A stretch of DNA of 64,000 bases from Vallitalea pronyensis (GTDB taxonomy: Bacteria > Bacillota > Clostridia > Lachnospirales > Vallitaleaceae): positions 4,793,001 through 4,857,000 of the forward strand of contig NZ_CP058649.1 in assembly GCF_018141445.1 (NCBI RefSeq). Reading direction: 5' to 3'. Positions 17,462-26,145 of the stretch are shown here, piece after piece. A program made the translations under genes and the position numbers. Positions within the stretch are counted from its first letter, which is position 1. Each line of letters begins with the position of its first letter. The notes below the pieces were generated by a model, which saw nothing but the letters and a program-made list of their open reading frames with translations, had not been told where the DNA came from and did not search any database.

Positions 17462-18637
17462 CTACTCATTTAATAAATCATCCATGGTCTGTTCTACAGC
17501 TATTTCTACTGCTCCTATTAGACTGGAATGTTTAATCTGAGCCAAATTAACCGTTGTATGAAGCGGTACTAGCCTAGCTACCACTGCATTAATATCCATT
17601 AATATAGATTCATGAAGCTTGGGGATATCACCGCCGATAACAACATGTTCAATATCTAATAAAGCTGTTATGTTCGCAATGGTAATCCCCAAATATTCAG
17701 CGACCTTTTTTATTAAAGCCATGCAATAAGGGTCTTCCCCTTCCAATGCTTTTTGAAAAACAGATATGGAGAGATGATCCACATGACCTTGACATAATTT
17801 ATACAATAAACTCTCTTTTATTTTATTAAAATCACTGCGTATAATCTTAAATAGACCCGTCTTGGAAGCCACCTCTTCAATATTAACATAATGACCATCT
17901 ATATGAATATGAGGCACTGTAAAGCCAATTTCTCCTGCACTTTTTCGATCGCCCTCATAGAGTTTCCCATCAATGACGAGACCTGCACCTACCCCTACAT
18001 CCACACTGATATAGAGAAGGTTCGAAATGCCCATAAGATTACCTTTTATCCGTTCGCCGATAACGGCTAAGTTAATATCATTTTTAATCAAGGACTTAGC
18101 AGTACATATCTCATGGATAGCCCTTGTTAATTTCTCCAGCTTAATTTGATTCACTTTCTCAGACAATATATTGGGAAATTCCCCATTATGTATAATACCT
18201 GGATAAGCAATACCGATGCACTCAATGGATGCTTCATTAATCTGGTGTTCTTGTAAGAATGTTTTAATGACCACACCACAATCCATATCATCAGGATGGT
18301 TGTATGCCATATCCAGTGTATGGTGTATATGACATCGTAGATCCCCAAGGGCAATTTTGAATCGTCTTTTGGATAGATCAATGCCAAGGACGTATCGATA
18401 ACAACTGTTAAAGTTCACCAAAATAGATTTCTTACCTAATTCGTTATCACCTTTACCTTCTTCTATAACAATCCCTTTTTTAATAAGTTCGCTGATATTG
18501 GTTGAAATGGTTGGTTTACTGACTTGTAAGTGTTTGGCTAAATCAGCCCGTGATGTTCCCCCATGGTCCATTAAATAGGTAATAATGGCTTCTTGGTTAT
18601 TCTTTTTTACCATGGATTGATTGCCTGCCCTTACCAT
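17462..18637 (-). CDS. ROK-family transcriptional repressor of the nag operon
   Basis: 391 aa. The start at 18637 (MVRAGNQSMVKKNNQ) follows AAGGAG; the frame from 18718 runs back through the promoter. An N-terminal winged HTH (QEAIITYLMDHGGTSRADLAKHLQVSKPTISTNISELIKKG) precedes a ROK kinase-like domain (GIDLSKRRFKIALGDL, then SVDVGVGAGLVIDGKLYEGDRKSAGEIGF). The usual ROK zinc signature (CGxxGCxE) is absent; the equivalent place reads HIDGHYVNIEEVASKTG. NagC/XylR-type regulators respond to GlcNAc-6-P or other sugars. First gene of the nag operon and likely autoregulated through the dyad in its leader. Confidence 0.9.
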   Translation of the reverse strand: MVRAGNQSMVKKNNQEAIITYLMDHGGTSRADLAKHLQVSKPTISTNISELIKKGIVIEEGKGDNELGKKSILVNFNSCYRYVLGIDLSKRRFKIALGDLRCHIHHTLDMAYNHPDDMDCGVVIKTFLQEHQINEASIECIGIAYPGIIHNGEFPNILSEKVNQIKLEKLTRAIHEICTAKSLIKNDINLAVIGERIKGNLMGISNLLYISVDVGVGAGLVIDGKLYEGDRKSAGEIGFTVPHIHIDGHYVNIEEVASKTGLFKIIRSDFNKIKESLLYKLCQGHVDHLSISVFQKALEGEDPYCMALIKKVAEYLGITIANITALLDIEHVVIGGDIPKLHESILMDINAVVARLVPLHTTVNLAQIKHSSLIGAVEIAVEQTMDDLLNE

Positions 18638-18662
18638 AATGTGGTCTCCTTCAAATAAAGTT

Positions 18663-18679
18663 AGTAAAGTTTCTTTACT
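18663..18679 (-). promoter_or_regulatory. Dyad in the nag-operon leader, probable ROK operator
   Basis: AGTAAAG (18663-18669), a TTT spacer, CTTTACT (18673-18679): a perfect 7-bp inverted repeat just downstream of the predicted transcription start near 18680 and upstream of the regulator's ribosome site. Its place and symmetry suit a road-block operator for the HTH protein encoded by the first gene. Confidence 0.65.
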
Positions 18680-18686
18680 TAATTCA

Positions 18687-18715
18687 ATTGTACCCAGTTT
18701 GTAGGGGAATGTCAA
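18687..18715 (-). promoter_or_regulatory. Sigma-A promoter of the nag operon
   Basis: On the minus strand: perfect TTGACA (18710-18715), a 17-bp spacer, TACAAT (18687-18692). It drives the ROK regulator, nagA, nagB and the CBM9-like gene. Confidence 0.85.
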
Positions 18716-18758
18716 CATAAAAATATACCCTTTTCATCTTAATCTTACGCATACCACA

Positions 18759-18797
18759 AAAGCCAAGCTTCAAAAACTGAAACTTGACTTTTTCTTA
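18759..18797 (-). terminator. Terminator of the GH86-like gene
   Basis: Minus strand: arms AAGTCAAG..TTTCA and TGAA..CTTGGCTT (18759-18790 overall) with a short loop, followed by TTTTG. It lies about 50 bp after the large secreted enzyme. A second hairpin with the same outer arms is at 53415-53449. Confidence 0.7.
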
Positions 18798-18839
18798 ATG
18801 ATATTCTTTATTTTTAGGGGTTATCTGTATGCGTACTTA

Positions 18840-21800
18840 TTATTCTGTGATACGGATATTATCCATGATAAATGATGCATTGCTTTTATTTGCCAACTCA
18901 CTGTGACCTTCCCATAAACACACTTTGATTGTTTTTAACTTCCCAGTATCCAGCCCGTTTTGACTAAGTCCCCAGAAGCCATCTGCTCCGTCAAAAAAAT
19001 CATCACATTTTTCAAATTGACTTATTTTAAGTGTACGGTTTTGGTTCGGTTCAATATTGAAGTAATATGTACCTGTTGTACCTGCTTCATCTGTCACCAA
19101 CACACGTACCTGCACTGAGTAGCTTTCTGCATTCGTAACATCTAAAGCTAACTTATTCTTACCAATACTCCACATATTTGGATTATCAAGAATAACTTCA
19201 CTATATTGTCCATAATTCACTTTATTAAGTGTATTAACATTTACTTTGAGTGCTTTAGTACCGTGTGTTGCACCTTGTCCTTGAACCTCTGTGCTCATTT
19301 TACTTGCATCAGATAGGGTATACATGACAGGTTCTCCATGTTCAAAAGAAATGTGTGGGAACTTAATGATACTATGGCTAAATATATTTCCCATGGCGGT
19401 GAGATCGTGACTTGCTTTATCCACTTCCTCCCTAGTTGCTATAGAATCGTTTGCAACTACCTCTGCACGTTTAATAGCCACTTGGTAAGAATCATATACT
19501 AACTGTGTCACCCAAGGTTGACCTGGTGTTACACCTGAACCATCATTTGAAATGGTAATGCCTTGGCAATTTTGTTTTGCTTCATTGACTAAATTCTTCA
19601 ATGCTGTAGTGGATACACCTATTGGCTTTGTTTTTAAGTATTCATTATACAAGGTAACTTGGGTAATATATCCTCCATTTTCTGGTATAGATACAGTAAT
19701 TGTATTTTGGCCTTGAATATTATTCTTGTCCACTGGAATATCCACATAACCTAAGAAATCTCCATTTTTATTGGTGTACTCAAGATCTTTATTATATACA
19801 GAGTTATTCACTTTAATAGTCATATCTTGACTGAACCCAGTATCGGACTTACCAAAGCCAACACGTAATACAGAACGTTCTAATCCATTGGTATCACAGC
19901 CAACACTAAATGTAGCTGGTGCTCCTCCTGTTGGTTGTAGTGTCTTATTACCATAATAGCTTTTTTTCAATAATGTATGTGTAAATTCTGGCTCTCTATC
20001 TAATGTAATCTCAAAAACACAGGTCTCTTCCGCACGCATAGGTACTCTATTCATATTAGGTACACCTATTTCTTCATTGACAAGATGACCTAATTCTAAA
20101 TAAGTGTGTTTTCTCTTAACATCTGTTATATTAGCATTACCGGTATTAAGATTAAGATCAATATATGCTCGATGTAAACTTAGGTTTTGTACAGCAACAT
20201 AGATTTTTTTACCATGACGTACAGCGTGAGTGAATACTCGATTGTTATTAGAAAGAACAGGTATAAAAGCACCTCTGTAATCTTTCCACATTTCAAGATA
20301 ATGAATCAAAGGTGTTGTACCGTCAAGACCTGTCTGTGTGGCATTATACTTATAGAATGTATCATTTGAATCAGGTCGCCAATTGATAATAGGGTACAAG
20401 AAAGGCACAATCATATCCACAGAATCCGCTAGATTCATAAAACGAAGCATATAACCATGATAAGTTCTTAATTTCTTGAAATAATCAATTTCAGTTCCTC
20501 CAATGTTATATGTACCTTCTTCAGTAATGATGATTGGCTTATCATTACCTGTTATCGCCATATGGTTTTTTAATAAACCAAAGACTGCTTCTAACCGTCC
20601 ACACAAGAATCCATCTGGGTTACTATCTTCATCATTAATAAGTAAATGACCATTTTCATAGAAATGATGACTATAATAATCTAAGTTATGTTTGGTATCG
20701 TCCATGAACTTGAGTTGTTTTCTTGCTTCATCAAAGTTATTTTGTTCCAAATACATAAATGCACTGGATGGTCCTCCTACTAATGTATCAGGAGACTCTG
20801 CTTTTATCTTCGTAGCAACTTGATTATGGAAGTCTGACAGATAGTTCCATGCGTTGTTTGGATGTGTATGAAGGTATGGCCACTCAATAGAAATAGTCGA
20901 TTCATTTTTCACTTCTAAATATTTGGGACCTCGTCCATCTAACTTTCTCTCAATTGCAGCTACAAGTTTTCCTGCTAATTCTGCTGCAGGTTCAAATTTA
21001 TCAAGTTCTGGTGTACCGTAATGTGGATTACCACCTGGAAGTATCTGCCAGCTTGGCCATGCATCTAACGTTAAAGCATAATTATTCCCAATGGTAGGAT
21101 ACAGCTTATCATACTTATCAATGAATGCCTTGTTTTTTTGATATTGTTGATCGAAGAGTGAATAATCCGTATAGCCCGGTTTACTCGCATCTTCTTTTAG
21201 ACCAAACCATTCTTCTAATCCATAGAAATGAAATGCACCACGTCCTGGTAAGAAACCGTAGTCTTTTGTTACCATGTGATACGCTTTGTCGAGTAAAGTA
21301 ACCGATGAATCCGTGGTACCGATATCAATGGGCCCACTGTTGACATGATATCTTTTATAGACATCTTCATCTAATTTATTCACACCGTTCATACTTAGAT
21401 TCTTTGTAGCGTCTACGTCTAGTGTCACATTAAGCCAAGGTTTGTCTTCACCAATAACGGTATAAGCTGTTACATCATACTCCTCTGACAACCCTTTTTC
21501 TTCCCAAAGATAGATATCTTTTAACTTCCCATGTCCTTTTAGAACAAGTTTGTACCCGTCATAGATGATGTTACCGTTACTGTCTTTCATATCCCATGGT
21601 TCAAGTAAACCTGTATTTAGATTGGATAACCAACTTGTTTTCGTATATGTGGTAGGTAAACCAAGTGGAGAATTCCAGTAATGTCCTGATAGAATTTGCC
21701 AATCAAAAGACTGTCCCTTTGGGTTAATGATGCTTAATTGTAGATCTTGTGCAATCTCACCTTCAAATCGTACATCACCAAAGAATCTTGCTACTTTGGC

Positions 21801-22136
21801 TATTTCTTCAGGGATATCAAAAGTCATACTGCCATTGATTTGAACATGTTGATTTTTGAAGTCAATAAAGTTAATTCTTTGTATCAGTTTTGACCCATTG
21901 ACTTGTTCAATAAAGACCACATTATTCGGATCAAGGTTTTTATACTTTTCTATTACAGCTGGTATCGTATCATAATCTTCTTTGTTGATGCGTATGTTTT
22001 CAGGCAATACGTATCGTGTCTCTTCTGCTGATACTTTCATTACATTTAATGAAAACAACATGGAAAAAACCAAAATCCAAGATGCTACATATGCAACTCC
22101 TCCTTTGTATCGTTTTACATGCTTTCTTTTTTTCAT
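18840..22136 (-). CDS. Secreted GH86-like glycoside hydrolase (agarase/porphyranase type)
   Basis: 1,098 aa. The start at 22136 follows GGAGGAAG; a signal peptide covers about 1-37 (basic KKRKHVKRYK, hydrophobic WILVFSMLFSL, cleavage near VSA). A beta-rich region to about 260 precedes a TIM-barrel-like domain with SWQILPGGNPHYGTPELDKFEPAAELAG, the likely acid/base E412 in EVKNES and the likely nucleophile at E539 or E540 in ITEEGT, about 127 residues apart as expected for clan GH-A. A beta-sandwich, a helical linker (about 860-920) and a C-terminal CBM-like domain (ISFEHGEPVMYTLSDASKM) follow. The family call rests on motif memory; GH86 members cleave agarose or porphyran beta-1,4 linkages. 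GH50-type agarase is the main alternative. Released oligosaccharides would feed the transporters encoded to the right. Confidence 0.7.
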   Translation of the reverse strand: MKKRKHVKRYKGGVAYVASWILVFSMLFSLNVMKVSAEETRYVLPENIRINKEDYDTIPAVIEKYKNLDPNNVVFIEQVNGSKLIQRINFIDFKNQHVQINGSMTFDIPEEIAKVARFFGDVRFEGEIAQDLQLSIINPKGQSFDWQILSGHYWNSPLGLPTTYTKTSWLSNLNTGLLEPWDMKDSNGNIIYDGYKLVLKGHGKLKDIYLWEEKGLSEEYDVTAYTVIGEDKPWLNVTLDVDATKNLSMNGVNKLDEDVYKRYHVNSGPIDIGTTDSSVTLLDKAYHMVTKDYGFLPGRGAFHFYGLEEWFGLKEDASKPGYTDYSLFDQQYQKNKAFIDKYDKLYPTIGNNYALTLDAWPSWQILPGGNPHYGTPELDKFEPAAELAGKLVAAIERKLDGRGPKYLEVKNESTISIEWPYLHTHPNNAWNYLSDFHNQVATKIKAESPDTLVGGPSSAFMYLEQNNFDEARKQLKFMDDTKHNLDYYSHHFYENGHLLINDEDSNPDGFLCGRLEAVFGLLKNHMAITGNDKPIIITEEGTYNIGGTEIDYFKKLRTYHGYMLRFMNLADSVDMIVPFLYPIINWRPDSNDTFYKYNATQTGLDGTTPLIHYLEMWKDYRGAFIPVLSNNNRVFTHAVRHGKKIYVAVQNLSLHRAYIDLNLNTGNANITDVKRKHTYLELGHLVNEEIGVPNMNRVPMRAEETCVFEITLDREPEFTHTLLKKSYYGNKTLQPTGGAPATFSVGCDTNGLERSVLRVGFGKSDTGFSQDMTIKVNNSVYNKDLEYTNKNGDFLGYVDIPVDKNNIQGQNTITVSIPENGGYITQVTLYNEYLKTKPIGVSTTALKNLVNEAKQNCQGITISNDGSGVTPGQPWVTQLVYDSYQVAIKRAEVVANDSIATREEVDKASHDLTAMGNIFSHSIIKFPHISFEHGEPVMYTLSDASKMSTEVQGQGATHGTKALKVNVNTLNKVNYGQYSEVILDNPNMWSIGKNKLALDVTNAESYSVQVRVLVTDEAGTTGTYYFNIEPNQNRTLKISQFEKCDDFFDGADGFWGLSQNGLDTGKLKTIKVCLWEGHSELANKSNASFIMDNIRITE

Positions 22137-22508
22137 GGTACTTCCTCCTAAAATTAATAAATTGCAATTGCAAACCTTTTTATAATGCTTTATACACAAA
22201 ATCCAGCTATTTTAGGAACTCAATATCTTGTGTTAAAGGATCAACTTCGTGTGGTTTATCAATTGCTTGTGAAAAAAATGTATTAAATTAACAACACTTT
22301 TTATATATAGTGAAAAAACTGTTGCAATTCAATCCAGGTTAGTAATAGAATGTGAACCGATAATGTTATACATTATAGCTTTAGATATAAAAATCATAAT
22401 TTGCTCATATTTATCTTATGGTTAATGTACTTACTTTTTTTGTTTTAATTCAATTTATATTTAGATTATATAAAAAACAGTAATTATTATTATTTGCACT
22501 AATATTCT

Positions 22509-22580
22509 ATCATTTTCCTTTGTAACGAACCATGGCTAATCATATTATATATGTGGACAAAATTAAGATTTTAATTGTGC
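22509..22580 (-). promoter_or_regulatory. Conserved upstream element, copy A
   Basis: About 70 bp, nearly identical to 43484-43554 (about 42 of 44 bases identical over the core 22527-22570). On the minus strand it contains TTTTGTCCACATATATAATA followed by ATGATTA and AGCCATGG. The TATAAT lacks a good -35, suggesting activator-dependent initiation. It lies between the UroD terminator and the GH86-like gene, giving that gene a leader of roughly 390 nt. Nothing else was recognised in 22137-22767 apart from this and the terminator. Confidence 0.65.
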
Positions 22581-22667
22581 TTAAACAATTTTAAGTTTTG
22601 AACTCTTGCTATGTAATGTTCAGTCCTACGCAACTTATCTTGGTACTATAACCCTACTGAGCACACA

Positions 22668-22691
22668 ACAAAAAAAAACTGTTATTAACAG
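22668..22691 (-). terminator. Terminator of the UroD-family gene
   Basis: ACTGTTA-A-TAACAGT hairpin (22678-22691 on the plus strand reads as its mirror) followed on the minus strand by nine or more T residues. It lies about 77 bp after the UroD-family stop. Confidence 0.8.
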
Positions 22692-22767
22692 TCTTTCTAA
22701 GGTAATTACTATTTAATTATGTAAACATCTATATAACCCATTATTACAACTTTCTCGTCTCATCCCG

Positions 22768-24030
22768 TTACTTTGTATTAAAGTCTTTTACAGCATTAAT
22801 CATAGCCATCATGTTAGCTATGGGTGTGTTGGCTTGGATGTTATGAATAGCATTGAAAACATACCCGCCACCTTTTGCAAATATCTCTAATCGCTCTAGT
22901 GTCTGGAGTCGAACTTGTTCTGGTGTACCAAAAGGAAGAACATGTTGTGTATCAATACCTCCACCCCAGAAGACGAGCTTATCACCATACTTTTCTTTAA
23001 GAAAAATAGGATCCATCCCATTAGCAGAACATTGCACTGGATTAAGTATATCCACACCCATTTCCACAAAATCATCTAAGAGATTTGGAATAGAACCACA
23101 ACTATGATAGAATGTTTTCCAAGACGTATTATCATGAATCCATTTATTAAGCGTTGTAAAATATGGTTTGTACAGCTCTCTAAATACTTTAGGTGATATG
23201 AGTTCGCAATGCTGTGTACCAAAATCTGTTCCGCTGACATAGACCGCTTGTATCTTATCCCCTACGGCTTGCTTATAATGTTTTAAATTTTCTATTGCTA
23301 CTTCTGTCTGATAATCAAACACTTCCTTAATATAGCTTTGATTAATCACGTGAGCCATTAACCAATCTTCAATGCTTCGGATACCAGGTGTTTCTTTCAG
23401 CCCAGGCCCTGGCAGACTAGAGAAATCACCAAGAGATGTACCCGTAAAATTACCTATGATACCGTAATCTGTATGCTTAAAAAAATGGTCAGCATCTCTT
23501 TCAATATCTCGAAGCACCTGTTCAGAGTATATACCAAACTGTTCCTCAAAATCTTTTTTACCATTCAAGCTTTCTGGAGATATGTCCCCTTGCCTTACAA
23601 TAGCATCAAAGTAATAACCATCTTTTGGCATCATTGCACTAGGGGGTACAGATGTGTCACCTTGTGGATAGGCATATATATAACCGTTTTCATCAACTGT
23701 AATATTAAATCCCCCACCAACCATTCCTACTCTGCCTTTTTCAAATTCCCATTCTTTCCAGTCTCTATTCTCAAATCCTAGCTTCGTATAAGGTGTAAAA
23801 ACACCGACAACATCCACCTGCAAAACCTCTCTTAAAGACTCTTGCATCTGACCAATCATAAAGAAGGGATCTTGAATTTTAATGGTCTCACCATTAAGTT
23901 CTAAGTGTTCTTTAAGCTCTATTAACGTTTTAGCAGAAATACCTGATACAATAGTTGCACCAATATCAACTGGCACCTTATCGGGTACTTCATGATTCAG
24001 GGTTTTTTGTAGCCTTTCTCTTCCTGTCAT
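22768..24030 (-). CDS. Uroporphyrinogen decarboxylase-family protein, probable methyltransferase
   Basis: 420 aa, soluble. Belongs to the UroD/MtaA superfamily: start MTGRERLQKTLNHEVPDKVPVD is the usual opening, and SWKTFYHSCGSIPNLLDDFVEMGVDILNPVQ carries the H-x-C zinc motif found in corrinoid-dependent methyltransferases of the family. The end (GGGIDTQHVLPFGTPEQVR...) is standard. It is longer than haem-pathway HemE (about 350 aa), and no other haem gene is near. It stands alone between the GH86-like and GH29 genes. Such proteins are common near carbohydrate genes in anaerobes, with unproven function; demethylation of O-methyl sugars is one inference. RBS AGGAAGG. Confidence 0.85.
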   Translation of the reverse strand: MTGRERLQKTLNHEVPDKVPVDIGATIVSGISAKTLIELKEHLELNGETIKIQDPFFMIGQMQESLREVLQVDVVGVFTPYTKLGFENRDWKEWEFEKGRVGMVGGGFNITVDENGYIYAYPQGDTSVPPSAMMPKDGYYFDAIVRQGDISPESLNGKKDFEEQFGIYSEQVLRDIERDADHFFKHTDYGIIGNFTGTSLGDFSSLPGPGLKETPGIRSIEDWLMAHVINQSYIKEVFDYQTEVAIENLKHYKQAVGDKIQAVYVSGTDFGTQHCELISPKVFRELYKPYFTTLNKWIHDNTSWKTFYHSCGSIPNLLDDFVEMGVDILNPVQCSANGMDPIFLKEKYGDKLVFWGGGIDTQHVLPFGTPEQVRLQTLERLEIFAKGGGYVFNAIHNIQANTPIANMMAMINAVKDFNTK

Positions 24031-24046
24031 CCGTCCTTCCTTTCCT

Positions 24047-24070
24047 ACAGATTAACCAATCATAATCTGT
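24047..24070 (-). promoter_or_regulatory. Inverted repeat just upstream of the UroD-family gene
   Basis: ACAGATTA (24047-24054), an 8-bp spacer, TAATCTGT (24063-24070): perfect arms, directly upstream of the ribosome site. It may be an operator or a leader hairpin. The rest of the divergent gap 24071-24467 is A/T-rich, with one AGATAATCTGT at 24304-24314 and no convincing promoter. Confidence 0.5.
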
Positions 24071-24467
24071 AATAGCATGTGCAATTACATCTTAACAAAT
24101 ATAAGCAACTTTTTTTATCTATGAATCATTATTATAGATTGAATTAGCCAAATAATAAATGCACTGCAATAGCGATTTTTTATAATTATTCAAGTATGTT
24201 TTTATTTTTTTAGTACCATATGCATATATTTTATAGATTACTTAGATAAATTTATATGAATTCTCAAAACTTGACAAATAGGATATGGATTTATGAGCAT
24301 TATAGATAATCTGTCTTCATTCGTGTCCTTTAGTTTTCATTAACATTTTATAAAACTAGGTTAATATTTTGTATGTCAATATGGTTCCAAAGAATTATAC
24401 TAGTACTATATTCTTTATGAGGGGTTATTTTTTTATCAACAGAAAACATATATGAGGAGTGTAATTT

Positions 24468-26018
24468 ATGAACAAAGATCCAATGCAGTACAACGAAGAC
24501 TGGCAATCACTCAAACAACATAAAACACCTGAATGGATGATGGATGGTAAGTTTGGTATCTATACACACTGGACACCAGTAACTGTTGCAACAAAAGATA
24601 ATCATGGTGACTGGTATGGCTACACCATGTACATGGATAAACATACTCTAGGCTGGAATGGGGAAATAGTGCAAAACAAACCCCATGCTGCTTATAAGTA
24701 CCATGTAGAAAAATATGGAAGCCCTGATAAGTTTGGTTATAAAGATTTAATCAAATTGTTTCAACCCAAAAAATTTGATGCACAAGAATGGGCTGACATA
24801 TTTGAAAAAGCAGGTGCAAAATTTGCAGGTCCTGTAGCTGTTCATCATGATAATTTCTCGATGTGGGACTCTAAAATCACTCGATGGAACATTAAAGAAA
24901 ATTCTGGGTTTGATGCACTTGGTGAATTAGAAAAAGCAATTAAAGGCCGCGGTATGAAGCTTATCACTACTTTTCATCATTCCTATTCATGGAATTTCTT
25001 CATTGAGGCTTATAAATTTGATGCAAAAGACCCACAATATGCCGATCTATACTGTGTGCCTCATGAAAGAATTGAGCCGCCTAGTGAAGAATTTGAAGAC
25101 ATCTGGTACGAGAAACTGAATGAGGTAATGGTTAACTACCAACCTGATTTGATTTGGTTTGACATGGGTTTTGAAAATATTAGTGATACATCCAGAAAGA
25201 AATTCATGGCTAGATATTTTAACCTATCCAATGACTGGCAAAAAGATGTGGGCGTATGTTACAAGATAAAGTCAAATCCACCTTTGCCACCAGAAACAGG
25301 TATATTAGATTTTGAGTTGGGAAGAAGCGACCAACTCCTTGATAATTTCTGGGTTACTGACACATCATTTGGTCCTTGGTTCTATCAAGATCAAATGAAA
25401 GATGGTACCGGACTTAAAACAGCCAACGACATCATTACCATGTTAATTGACATTATCAGTAAAAATGGTTCACTTCTACTTAATGTGCCACCTAATGAAA
25501 ATGGAGAAATCATTCCATACTTAAAGGACACGTTAACGGACATTGGGAATTGGTTAAGAAAAAATGGAGAAGCTGTCTACAATACCCGCCCTTGGAAAAT
25601 ATACGGTGAAGGACCCACAAAACTTGACAAACCATTTGGTGGTTTTAATGAAACAAAAGGGTTTAAATATTCACCTGAAGATATACGCTATACCCGGTCA
25701 AAGAATAATAAAACACTTTATGCAACCGTCTTAGCTTGGCCTGGCGAGAATAAGCAAGTCACATTGAATGCTTTCTCCAAAGGGATGATATCTCCTTCAA
25801 TTACAGTTGAACGCATCAGCATTATTGGCTATGACGATGATATCAGCTGGACACAGAACGATAACGGACTAATCATTACATTACCTGATACGAAAGTTGA
25901 TGATACGTTTGTTATCAAGATTGAAACAAAAAATGATGTAATGGCTATAGATGTTACGGATGATTTTGTATCTGAACATCCTAACAACAAGAAATCAGAT
26001 AGTAATTTCATGGCATAA
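24468..26018 (+). CDS. GH29 family enzyme (alpha-L-fucosidase type), copy 1
   Basis: 516 aa, no signal peptide, hence cytoplasmic. GH29 features: PEWMMDGKFGIYTHWTPVTVA (with the conserved His-Trp), GPVAVHHDNFSMWDS, and PDLIWFDMGFE, whose Asp (D232) is the likely nucleophile. DTSFGPWFYQDQMKDG and LLLNVPPNENGEI close the barrel; a C-terminal beta domain follows. The family hydrolyses alpha-L-fucosides, and some members accept other L-sugars. It is read from its own promoter, divergent from the UroD gene, with GAGGAG before the ATG. Likely trims imported oligosaccharides. Confidence 0.88.
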   Translation: MNKDPMQYNEDWQSLKQHKTPEWMMDGKFGIYTHWTPVTVATKDNHGDWYGYTMYMDKHTLGWNGEIVQNKPHAAYKYHVEKYGSPDKFGYKDLIKLFQPKKFDAQEWADIFEKAGAKFAGPVAVHHDNFSMWDSKITRWNIKENSGFDALGELEKAIKGRGMKLITTFHHSYSWNFFIEAYKFDAKDPQYADLYCVPHERIEPPSEEFEDIWYEKLNEVMVNYQPDLIWFDMGFENISDTSRKKFMARYFNLSNDWQKDVGVCYKIKSNPPLPPETGILDFELGRSDQLLDNFWVTDTSFGPWFYQDQMKDGTGLKTANDIITMLIDIISKNGSLLLNVPPNENGEIIPYLKDTLTDIGNWLRKNGEAVYNTRPWKIYGEGPTKLDKPFGGFNETKGFKYSPEDIRYTRSKNNKTLYATVLAWPGENKQVTLNAFSKGMISPSITVERISIIGYDDDISWTQNDNGLIITLPDTKVDDTFVIKIETKNDVMAIDVTDDFVSEHPNNKKSDSNFMA

Positions 26019-26050
26019 TAATACGTAAAACCGATAGTTACTTCACATGA

Positions 26051-26074
26051 TGCCCCGACACACTTGTCGGGGCA
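26051..26074. terminator. GC-rich hairpin between convergent genes
   Basis: A perfect 10-bp stem TGCCCCGACA / TGTCGGGGCA with loop CACT, in the gap between the GH29 copy 1 and GH2 stop codons. No U-run follows on either strand, so a classical terminator is uncertain; it may protect the 3' end of the GH29 mRNA. Confidence 0.5.
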
Positions 26075-26145
26075 ATGATATGTATGATAAAACAGTTATT
26101 CTGATGTCCTTTTGTATACTATCCTAATAAAGCAACATCACCCTT

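Noticed and set aside
22768..24030. Haem biosynthesis uroporphyrinogen decarboxylase (HemE)
   Set aside because: The length, the H-x-C motif and the lack of haem genes nearby point to the methyltransferase branch.
26051..26074. Hairpin as a certain Rho-independent terminator
   Set aside because: No U-run follows on either strand; kept only as a probable 3'-end structure.
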